A stretch of 64,000 nt of DNA from positions 117,583,879 through 117,647,878 of the forward strand of contig NC_072896.1 of the NCBI RefSeq assembly GCF_027943255.1, given 5' to 3'. Below, piece by piece: positions 54,215 to 62,795 of this stretch (the stretch's first letter is position 1; every line of letters starts with the position of its first letter). The notes under the pieces were generated by a model. That model searched no databases. It was given only the letters and a program-made list of their open reading frames with translations, and was not told the origin of the DNA. A program made the translations under genes and the position numbers. This stretch comes from Anastrepha obliqua (taxonomy: Eukaryota > Arthropoda > Insecta > Diptera > Tephritidae).

Positions 54215-54769
54215 GTAAGCTAATGTGCTTGAACTGCAAGCGAGAGCGCGGAACGAACGACAAAGAGCACAATCGGCCCCCGTGTTCTGCAACGTTCGAC
54301 ATCTGGCTCTGTCCTACTTGAGTGAGCATATATATGTATGTATATGTATGTATATGCGCATTTGTATATAAATTCACGTACTTGTATTTGCATATGCCTT
54401 CTTCCTGTGTGCATGGTAATGAACCATTTCTCTGTTGAGAATAGGACGATGATAGAAAAAGTAGGAAATGAAAGGGAGTGTTTCGAGTGTAAAGTGTCTT
54501 GAAAAAGGCAAATCGATGATGGTGCCTCTTAATGTTGTTGACTTATTAACGTCTGATGCACAATCGAAATTGAAGATAAATGTGTAAATGTAACTTGACT
54601 ATTCCATTGCAATTCCATTTACCTCCTCCTCTATATCCATACAAATTATCAATCAAACAAATAAAATTAAAATTTTGTTTTGAAAATTGCAACCATTTCA
54701 TCAATATTTTCTTATGACGTTGTCACGTTAAACTATCGTCAGTAAACCGACTTTACAGACAACCTCTTT
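54215..54769 (+). mobile_element. Helentron-like element, 3' part (copy B)
   Basis: Collinear with copy A (inverted) from GCAACGTTCGACATCTGGCT to the 3' terminus. It includes ATGAACCATTTCTCTGTTGA, TCGATGATGGTGCCTCTTA, the subterminal repeat GACGTTGTCACGTTAAAC, the terminal stem-loop at 54738-54760 and ACAACCTCTTT. Copy A's 5' terminus is missing. Its first 80 bp match copy C rather than copy A (GCAAGCGA.AGCGCGG). Confidence 0.62.
54738..54760 (+). other. 3'-terminal stem-loop of the Helentron-like element
   Basis: GTC-A-GTAAA, loop CCGAC, TTTAC-A-GAC: eight base pairs with one A/A mismatch, ending about 9 bp before the element terminus. The same hairpin is present in copy A. Such hairpins act as the rolling-circle termination signal in Helitron-class elements; that role is inferred here. 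Confidence 0.65.
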
Positions 54770-55309
54770 TCACTAACTTTAAACTTTGATTATACTAAAA
54801 TTTCATAATTCTACTTAAACTTAATCAGCTATAAAACTGTATAGCAAATTTTTTTCTAGATATTCAAATTGAGACTTCTGGAATTGGGACGAAAAGTTTG
54901 TGGAATTTTTCTAATTTTTTATATAACTTGATAATTGGATTTATATGGTTTTGCTAGATACTTTTCTAAATATATTAAATAAAAAAAGAAAATGAAAACT
55001 AAAAGAAGATAGAAAAATAGTCAAAACTGCTCAAAGTGATGAGCTATCGTTTTGTCGCGGGCTGTGTATGTACAATTTTTACTATATTTACTTGGAGTGG
55101 CACATAAAAGAGGCACATAAATATTCCCCAAATAAATGGGAAATTTCATGTAGTGGCGAAAATTTTATTAAGAACCTCTCGTATTATTAAGCGGCTCCAT
55201 CAACCGATTCGAGTAACAAACGTTATTTCGACGTACTATTTTTTGAATCGGTCCAAGAACCCAAGAGTCTTTAACTATTTTAAGCATTTTTGCCTTTAGA
55301 TGAAACTTC
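54770..55309. other. Gene-free AT-rich spacer
   Basis: No coding evidence. Low-complexity AT sequence. Confidence 0.5.
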
Positions 55310-55800
55310 AAAGCAATGGAGCGCGTAAACGTTAATATAAAGATTTCAATCACTAAAAGTTATTTTTTTATTCAGTAAAAATAAAGTTTTTTTTATTGAG
55401 TGAGATGTACTTGCGGTGATGGTTGGGAGCAAGAGAGCTTTTATTTAGCTAAAATTAGATGAGAAAGCCTAGTTCTAAAACTTAAATACTAAAAGATTTA
55501 AGAAAGTGTGCCCTGTAAAAGGGGAGTACCTACTTCATATCAGCTTTTTCTATTATCGTATAATATTAAATTATGCATTCTTCATACTCAACATTTAGTA
55601 AAAGTAAAAGTAAGGTTGAGGACGCTTAATTTTACGCCACCTTGTATTATTTGGTTGTTAAATGTCACTGCTTGTCTGTTTGTATATTGCAACTGTCTAG
55701 TTCACAGGTGTAAAATGTGATTGGCGTAGGAAGTCTTGTGAAAAAATTATATAATAAATCTTCAGATAGGATGATTAATTTTGCGCCACCTAGCATAAAA
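55310..55800. mobile_element. Rearranged fragments of the TACAAGGTG MITE family
   Basis: 55312-55385 (AATGGAGCGCGTAAACG) matches the inverse of 35360-35435. 55670-55740 (CTGCTTGTCTGTTTGTATAT, AACTGTCTAGTTCACA) matches 35430-35480 directly. Two inverted-end-like blocks, TTAATTTTACGCCACCTTGT (55628) and TTAATTTTGCGCCACCTAGC (55774), lie in the same orientation. The fragments are out of the order found in the complete copy. Confidence 0.55.
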
Positions 55801-55856
55801 AAAAAAAAATATTTATGCGAATCAATATAACTATATAACCTTCCGCGAAATGTTTA

Positions 55857-56147
55857 CGAGGGTCGTTTGAAAAGTCAGTGCAAAGTCAGACAGATGGCAC
55901 TAGTGGCACCTATGGAGCTTATTTTTAATTAGCAGCATCTCTTGGAAAAATATTTTATTCAAACGCGGAGGTGATTGCAAAAACGAATGGCTATTTTTCA
56001 CATTTGACACTTTTTCGTGATCAACAAACTAGAAGAGTGTTAGACGAAGTGTAAAGCCTAAAAGGAGAATATAGTGAAAAATAAGAAAGGCTTTTTCTAA
56101 ACAATGAAATGGTTTTCATTTTCGCACGGACGCTTCACACGACCTCG
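55857..56147 (+). mobile_element. mariner-derived MITE with CGAGGGTCGTTTGAAAAG ends
   Basis: Left end CGAGGGTCGTTTGAAAAGTC, inverted right end CGAGGTCGTGTGAAGCGTCC, TA on both sides, 291 bp. It retains the C-terminal codons of the parent transposase (GDCKNEWLFFT) just inside, so it is an internally deleted mariner. A truncated relative is at 19885-20127. Confidence 0.8.
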
Positions 56148-56229
56148 TAGTTCTCAATGCTGAAAGCATGCAATTTAAGCCCCTAGTAAGCCTAAGCACA
56201 TCGAGGTAGGCAGATGTGTCACTTATGTA

Positions 56230-57396
56230 TTGGGTTGGCTACCAAGTAATTGCGGATTTTTTTTTAGAAAATCAAAGGCAATTTTTTCATGGAACTAAAT
56301 ACCTTTATTCGGTAATGTGTTGCCCATTTTGATCAATGACCTTTTGCCATTTTTTAGGCAGCATCATAATCCCACGTTCATAAAACTTCTGGTTTTTATT
56401 AGCAAAAAACTGAATTAGGTACGATTTGACATCATCATCATTATTGAAATTTTTACCATTCAAGGAGTTTTGTAAAGATCGAAACAAAACGTAATCAGAT
56501 GGTGCAAAGTCAGGACTGTATGGTGGATGTGGCAAAACATCCCAACCAAGCTCCAATAATTTTTGCCGAGTGGCCAAAGATGTGTGTGGCTCTGCATTGT
56601 CATGATGGAATACAATACCTTTTCGGTTTGTCAATTCGGGCCGCTTTTCCTCAACTGCATTGTTTAATTTCGTTAGTTGTTCAATGCAGACATCAGAAGT
56701 TATTTGAGTTGACTCACCTGGCCTGCTCCACGCTTGATATTGTTGTAAACAACCCATTTTTCATCGCCAGTTATCAGTCGTTTTAAAAATGGATCATTTT
56801 CATTACGTTGCCTTAGCAAATCCTAGCCGTTAATGCGTTGCGTTAAATGCATTTCTTTCAGTTCGTGAGGAGCCCATGAATCGAGTTTTTGAACATAGCC
56901 AAGTTGTTTAAAGAGATTTGCATGTATGTGATACACGAAGCCTCTCTGCAATCTCACGTGTTGTACATTGACGATCTGAATCGAGTACTGCTTTGATTAG
57001 GGCGTCGTCAACTTCCACTGGACGACCACAGCAATTTTCATCTTTGAGTGAAAAATCACCAGAATGAAATTTGGCAAACCAATTTTGACACTGCCGTTCC
57101 TTTAAGGCTTCGTCCTCATAAACAACATATATAACTTTTTATGAGCTTACGATGCGGTTTTCCCTTTGCGGAAATAAAAAAGCAAAATATGACGGTTTAT
57201 TTGATTTTCCATTTTTCAACGAACGCCAAACGAAAACTACGCAACCGATCAAAAAACTTTTTTTACTGATTGACAGCTAAATTGCCAACTATCAAATAAC
57301 AAAATGTGTTTTACATTTAAACTATGTCTGCAAGCCTAAAAATTCAACTTAAGCCATTTCTGAATTAAATCCGCAATTACTTAGTTGCCAACCCAA
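56230..57396 (-). mobile_element. mariner element (DD34D, mellifera-like), complete ends, inactive
   Basis: Left end TTGGGTTGGCTACCAAGTAA (56230) and inverted right end TTGGGTTGGCAACTAAGTAA (57396), each followed by TTGCGGATTT, TA-flanked, 1,167 bp. An end fragment of the same family is at 44637. Confidence 0.92.
56305..57215 (-). pseudogene. mariner transposase (mellifera-like), frame-shifted
   Basis: From the ATG near 57212: MENQINRHILLFLFPQRENR, a break, ERQCQNWFAKFHSGDFSLKD, GRPVEVDDALIKAVLDSDRQ, TTREIAERLRVSH, a second break, LITGDEKWVVYNNIKR (first Asp), then a 150-codon open frame with EQLTKLNNAVEEKRPEL, HHDNAEPHTSL (second Asp; Arg of NARPH is Glu) and APSDYVLFRSLQNSLNGK (third Asp, 34 residues later). 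The end is LPKKWQKVIDQNGQHITE. Some codons are deleted between NNIKR and the 150-codon frame. Confidence 0.9.
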
Positions 57397-58584
57397 TATT
57401 TTTACCAGCTTCGCTCTCACCGTCTTTTTTCAATTTTTTTTTTCACAAATCTCTCAACTCCAAGGCCTGGTGCGCCTTTCATGTGACCACAAAATTACGC
57501 CTTTTAATTTTAACGTGGCGTTTACTTCGATATTTGATTTCATTTGTAAATAGATTGTTCGACAACAACAATAACAACAACCATACCGATACAGCAGTGG
57601 CGACACTATAAGAATGTGCGTATGTTCGCAAACGTTTGGCACTTCTGTTGTTGCAATTTAATGTTGCTGATGCTGCCGGTGAGCATTTAACGTTCCACAC
57701 GCGCTTAATTAAATTCACTTTTAACTACTTCTAGTGCAATGTGTAGTGAGAGTAAAAAAAAAACACACACACACACTCTCCCACATATACACATCCTACC
57801 AGCAGGGGAGTATTTATTTATCAGCCCAACCAAAGAGCTATCACTCACTTGCACCTTTGCGGCATTAACAACCACACACCCACACACGCACTCCATAAAA
57901 CTCCATCTCGCCTGTTCTCCTGTAAGCGTTGCGCTTTTCATTGTCCTCTTAATGTTTGTGTAATTGCGTATCTCTGCTTATTTATGATTTAATTAAATGC
58001 GTTGCAATGGCAAACAGTAAGCGCACACACGCGTGCACATTCACACACACACACGTCTATTTTCATGCTCCTTGCATTTATGCAAGGACACTAGTGAGGA
58101 CACACCAAAGTGGCTCATTACACATCGAAACGTTGGCGTAGTGCAAAATGCATTCACTCACCTATAAATAGGAATGCGTGGAGATGAGCGCGCGGAACGG
58201 AGGGAGGTAGGCATACAAAATCGCATATGTGCGACGCTTTTACAAGCTCCTTTTATGGCCCTCTCCTTGCGACTAGCAACGGCAAATGCTTTCCCATTCA
58301 TTCAATTGCCAATTGCCTAGACTAAAGTGTGTTTGTTTTGATTTTATGAACGCTGAGTGCTCAATTGAAGGCATTAATTTCGCCAGAGTCATCACCAGCG
58401 GTCATAAAATCTCATTAAAGAAGATAAATGAGAAATTTAATTAATTATATGAAAATATAAAAATAACGAAATAAATATGAAATTTAAAACAGTTATAGTA
58501 GAGGCGATGAAATAAAAAATTTAATTAACTAAATTAAAATAAAATTAATATAAATTAAATGAATTTAAACTTTTAAGCCGAGTG
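57397..58584. other. Gene-free spacer with CA tracts
   Basis: CA runs at 57760-57777, 57873-57890 and 58040-58052. AT-only low-complexity sequence at 58435-58575. No gene. Confidence 0.55.
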
Positions 58585-58800
58585 GCCTCGGTAGTTTAGG
58601 TAGGTAAGGTAAGTGCACTAGCCGGCCATCCCAGAGGTTGTGGGTTCGAGTCCCACTTAAAGCACGGACCTCGCACTTTTCCAAATTTAAAAGCAAAAAC
58701 AAAATCTCATTCCTCAAACCCAAAACTTATCCCTATGCATTATTTGCATTGTGACTGCTAAAACAAAACAAAAAAACCAAAAACAAAAAAAGAAATACAG
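58585..58800 (+). mobile_element. Second tRNA-like SINE
   Basis: TGGGTTCGAGTCCCA at 58639-58653 is a perfect T-arm and B box, and GCCTCGGTAGTTTAGGTAGG upstream is the D-arm/A-box area. The acceptor stem does not close and a spacer of A-rich sequence (AAACAAAACAAAAAAACC) follows, so this is a tRNA-derived retroposon head and not a working tRNA gene. It is unrelated to the tRNA-Ser SINE body. No other copy was found in the window. Confidence 0.6.
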
Positions 58801-58959
58801 ACAGTTACACATAGCATCAGTGGCGCCAGCAGGAGGAAGTGGACAACTGCGGTAATAGCGAAGACACACCAAATTTAACGAAGTCATCAACCATCTGTGC
58901 GATCCTTCTGCCAGAAAAATACGAAACACAGATGGTGTTCCAAGCAATACGAAGGCGTT

Positions 58960-60900
58960 GTTCCTAAGCAACGGTGGGCATCTTAGATGGGTCAATATTT
59001 GAGACGGTAGCGGCAGGCTAATCACCTACCCTGTCAGGAATCAAAATAGATTTACGAAACCAGCGCAAGACTGAGCCTTGTCGAGGCCCTATGCTCCCGA
59101 GAGGAGGGAACAAAGAAAAACTTATAAGGCGGCTCTTCAACCAAAAGTCAGATCGGAGCAGGTGGGTTTCCGACCAGGCCGATCATGCATCGACCACGTC
59201 AACAGTATTCGTGTTATAGGGAAGCAATATATAGAGGCGCGAAACACTCTCTGTCTAATCTTCGTCGACTTTAAAAAGCATTCGATACAATCCACGATCA
59301 TACGACGCAATCTGGAGTATATTGGCGTCTAAAGGAGTTCCAGCTACGCGTATTAAGCTCATAAAAGCACTGCTCTCCAACGCAAGTTGCCGCATGGGGC
59401 ATAAAAAAGAGCTGAGTGATCCGATAAACATCGCAGTCGGCCTTCGACTAGGCTGCGTGTTGTCACTACTCCTTTTGAGCATAGTGCTGGACTGTGTTAC
59501 GAGTAAAGTAACGCACGAAACAAATGGCAAAACATGGGGGCTGAATTGACGTCTCGAAGATCTCGGTTATGCCGCACAGCAGCGAGAGAAGGCCTCTTAA
59601 TAAATATCAGTAAATCCATTTCCAATGCATTTTAATTCGATCTCTATACACAAATTTAAAATCGACGGTAACGAGATCTCAGATTCTTTCGCCAGAATGG
59701 GTTCTGAGACCAACTTGCTTGGCCCGGAGTCAGTTCTGCCACTCTTTTCTGCAGCCATCACAGCACGGTTAGGAAATGGGTCACTCTAACCCACAAGCGT
59801 GCTTGGCAGGCTGAGAGAGGCTGCAGATGGACAAAACTGATGTTACCTGTCATGTCCGATCGACTGTCGCAGTTTCTCCTGCTACTAAGCAGAGGGGACT
59901 GTAGGCGGGTGGTTATGCTGATGACGGGACACTTTCTATGGGCAAAGCGCATAGAAAAGGTGGGCATCTCAGACAATGCACTCTGCCCAGCATATGGAGA
60001 GTCGGATGAGATGACATACCTCTTTCTGTACGTTTGTCCCACCTTCGCTCGTATCAGGCTTGAAGTCTTTGGCACTAATATGTTAAGAAGCGACCTCCTT
60101 GGCTCCTTGGTTCCTTGGCACTACAAGATCTACTCAGATTTCTTCGGAGGTCGAGTGGATTTAAAGAATATGAAAAGGGGAACCCGTGTGCAGTACAATG
60201 GACTTAAGTGTGTCTGAGTGCTGTATTTGCTATCCTGTCCCGACAAAAACAAAAAAAAATCGATGGCACTGAGCTTGAAGCAGGTAGCTCCTTTTGCTAC
60301 ATGGGTAGCATTATATCTTCAAACGGGAACTCAAAATAATATTTTAACAATGGCTTCGTGAAGCGAAACAAGCTTTCGCTCTCTTAAAGCTGTCTGACAA
60401 TCCTCTGTGATCTCTCGTAACACCAAAATTGAAATATTCAACTTTAATGTCCAGTTCACCCTATTGTACGGCTGCGAAAGTTGGAATCTTGCAGCCACAG
60501 ACTTGCAGCCCTTCCAGGTATTTGTGAACCGTTGCCTCCGCATCTTCTGGCCCAACATCATATCCAACCAAAACTTATGGGCTATGATGAACCAAACTAC
60601 AATGCGAATGGAAATACTTAAAAGAAAATGGAGGTGGCTTGGACACATTTTAAGAAGAGATCCGAACGCAATCACTCTTAATGCGATTGATTGGAACGCG
60701 CTAGGTAACCGACGAAGAGGCAGACCATCACTAACCTGAAGAAAAGCCTTAGAAACGGAAATAGGAAAGGCAAAGAAAAGTTAGAACGAACTAAAGTGGC
60801 TGGCGTCCGAAAGAAGCGAATGAAGGGAGCTTGTTGTGGCCCTTTGTGCCCTCGCGAAACCATAGAAGCGTATAGGTATATATAATCATATAAGGGTGCC
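58960..60900 (+). mobile_element. RTE-type LINE, internally deleted, with an inner LINE insert
   Basis: A 5' part near 59010-59110 (GGCTAATCACCTACCCTGTC, GAGGCCCTATGCTCCCGAGA) is followed directly by the RT: EQVGFRPGRSCIDHVNS, LIFVDFKKHSI, then ASKGVPATRIKLIKALLSN, VGLRLGCVLSLLLLSIVLD, HETNGKTWGLN and RLEDLGYA. After the inserted LINE: IDGTELEAGSSFCYMGSIIS, QFTLLYGCESWNLAATD, KRKWRWLGHILRRDPNAITL and NRRRGRPSLT, ending WRELVVALCAL near 60850. Endonuclease is deleted. Several shifts and stops, but the domain order is that of RTE-type ORF2. Confidence 0.82.
59669..60256 (+). mobile_element. 5'-truncated LINE inserted in the RTE element
   Basis: It starts in the last RNase H codons (NEISDSFARMGSETNLLGPE) and continues MLPVMSDRLSQFLLLLSRGD, LMTGHFLWAKRIEKVGISDN, LFLYVCPTFARIRLEVFGT and FFGGRVDLKNM. 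It ends TGTCCCGACAAAAACAAAAA. The bases AAAATCGACGG before it and AAAATCGATGG after it form a target duplication with one mismatch. A 125-codon frame (59840-60217) is open. The relative at 28471-29770 begins at nearly the same position. Confidence 0.82.
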
Positions 60901-60934
60901 AAAACACTGTGGTGTTCAGGACAACGACTGACGA

Positions 60935-61460
60935 AATGGCGAACTGCGGTTCGTTGGAGCGTCCAATTGGAGCGTCCATTGGCTGATTATGGTCACCATT
61001 GACATCTTCGACGATCCACTGTGTACATCTTGTTTGGAGGATAAAGATGGTACAGAACATTTTTTCTGCTGCTGTCCGGCAATTCACTAATCTTAGATGA
61101 CACATTTTTGGGACGGATGTACTGAAAATAGGCGAACTAACTGAATCCTCATCCCCCAGTTGCTCCCTATCCTTTAACCCTCCGTTGGATACCTTTTTTA
61201 AAACCTTGGGTTGGGCACCCGGGTCTGGCCTTTTTTCGTCCTGTTCGAGGATCCTTTTAAAAAGTTTATATTCATAAATCGACAGAGAATTACATTTTAG
61301 AAAGGTAATATGTATGTAAAATTCACGTCTAAAGTCAAAAAAGCCCGTCTGATCAAGCCCGGGTGCCCGACGGAGGGTTAAATCATCTCTGTTGACCTAA
61401 GTGCAATAGGAAGTATTGCTGGGGTACTTAGAAAAAATTATGCTCAACCACACAATTGCA
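60935..61460 (+). mobile_element. LINE C-terminal fragment split by a TTAA MITE
   Basis: MVTIDIFDDPLCTSCLEDKD and GTEHFFCCCPAI give the C-terminal Cys motif, then FLGTDVLKIGELTE. The sequence resumes after the MITE with SVDLSAIGSIAGVLRKNYAQ, the usual C-terminal segment. It is related to but distinct from the neighbouring families. Confidence 0.6.
61178..61377. mobile_element. piggyBac-like MITE, intact
   Basis: TTAA (61174-61177), CCCTCCGTTGGATACC, interior, GGGTGCCCGACGGAGGG, TTAA (61378-61381). It is 200 bp without an ORF. The terminal repeats agree over CCCTCCGT with looser pairing inward (TTGGGCACCCGGGTCTGG against the CCCGGGTGCCC side). It shares core and ends with the split copy at 38466-40684. 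Confidence 0.8.
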
Positions 61461-61482
61461 ATCCATTCCATTCCAAATTCGT

Positions 61483-61905
61483 CTTCTTCTTCTTGATTGA
61501 CGCGTTAACCCGTTTAGCGATGTTGACCCAGTTTAACCAAGTGCGCCAGTCGTTCCTTTCTCGTTCTAACCGGCGCCAGTTGGACACACAAAGTGAAGTC
61601 AAGTCCTTCTCCACTAGATTTTTCAAAGGCAGAGAAGGCCTTCCTCTTTCTCTGCTACCACCAGCTAGTACCGCCTCGAATACTTTCAGAGCCGGAGCGT
61701 TTATATCCATTCGGACGACATGACCCAGCCTACGAAGCCGCTGGAGCTTCATTCGCTGCGCTATGCCTACGAGTATGTCACCGTAAAGCTCATACAGTTC
61801 ATATTTCCATCGCTTACCCGTCACTAACGTGCAAAGGTCCAAAAATCTTCCGCAGAATTTTTCTCTCAAACACTCCAAGGGACGCCTCATTGAAATTATC
61901 ATAAT
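61483..61905 (-). mobile_element. RTE-type LINE C-terminal fragment
   Basis: A 152-codon minus-strand frame: LREKFCGRFLDLCTLVTGKR, MKLQRLRRLGHVVRMDINAP, ALKVFEAVLAGGSRERGRPS and TSLCVSNWRRLERERNDW. The pattern (LxWLGHVxRM...GRP) is the RTE C-terminus. It ends in an AAGAAGAAGA tail near 61487. It is more intact than the copy at 60.4-60.85 kb and belongs to a different subfamily. Confidence 0.8.
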
Positions 61906-62011
61906 TTCAAATTAAATTAAGTTTATTGCAGTGTTTCCAAATAAAAGATGATTAGTTTGGAGTTATAGAGACTTTTTGCGAATGAAATGGCACCATGAGA
62001 CTTCAAATGAT

Positions 62012-62170
62012 ACAAAAAGTTGTTTTCCAATAGCGCTCGCTCTTCGCCAAGGAATTGCCAAACCTCCGTCTGCATTTCTACTATGAAAAAGCTGCTCATA
62101 GAAACAATATAGTTAATGCCCGACTTCGAATGGCTGAAGTTATACTTGTAGGACACTTCATTTGTATGTA
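62012..62170 (+). mobile_element. tRNA-Ser-derived SINE, degraded fragment
   Basis: CCAATAGCGCTCGCTCTTCG, TGCCAAACCTCCGTCTGCAT, ATGAAAAAGCTGCTCATAG and ACTTCGAATGGCTGAAGTTA, with GACACTTCATTTGTA, follow the family order. Head and tail not recognisable. Confidence 0.6.
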
Positions 62171-62528
62171 AGTAGATGTAGGGCATTAACTAATTATGTA
62201 ATAAATCAATAGTAAATTTTCCTCAACATATTTTTTTTTTGCATCCAGCCTCTTAAATCTAAAATTCTCACGAGTCCTACGAAGCGTTTGTTAGGCACCT
62301 ATGACGGCATTCTAGGCTCCTTCCTATACTCTGTACTCTATACTACTCCTTCCTGCCTGTCTACCTACATAAACTATTGAAAGACCAAGTTTTAGCTTAC
62401 AAAACCAATGTCACGAACTCCTTCCTAGGTTTTGACGGGTCAAACTGGCTTCAGTAGAAGTGACTTATTACAGCCATCAAAACTCGTGATTTTATGCGGA
62501 AGTAGAGGAAAAAGCCGAACAAATACTC
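62171..62528. other. Gene-free spacer
   Basis: Nothing supportable. Confidence 0.45.
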
Positions 62529-62795
62529 CTTTTATAACTTTTTGGGTGTTTGGCCCAGCTCTTCTTTCTTTTTGTGGTGAAGGTCTCCACAAATGGAGGG
62601 ACCTACAGTTTTATGATTTTTTATGAGGTGTTGTTTCATGGCAAAAATACACTCTCACGTAAGACATCACCGGCCGAGGAGCGACCGCTATTAGAAGAAC
62701 CGTTTCTCTCATTTCATGTTTGATGCCCGTGGTTTCCAACACGGGCACTACTGAATGGTAGTTATGCACCAATCCATTCGGCTATGGCGGACGCT
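62529..62795 (-). mobile_element. tRNA-Ser-derived SINE, nearly complete copy
   Basis: On the minus strand from 62795: GTCCGCCATAGCCGAATGGA (A box), CATAACTACCATTCAG, then the body (TCTAATAGCGGTCGCTCCTC, TTGCCATGAAACAACACCTC, CTGTAGGTCCCTCCATTTGT) and GAGCTGGGCCAAACACCC. It is flanked on the tail side by AAAAAGTTATAAAAGG. It retains the B-box region in changed form (GTGTTGGAAACCACGGGCAT). Confidence 0.8.

Noticed and set aside
48805..54769. LTR retrotransposon with flanking LTRs (copies C and B as LTRs)
   Set aside because: The flanking copies overlap only partly, lack matching ends, and the interior has the two-ORF non-LTR organisation with a poly(A) tail and no protease or integrase.
58600..58672. 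Functional tRNA gene
   Set aside because: The T-arm is perfect, but the acceptor stem does not pair and no anticodon arm of the right size is visible.
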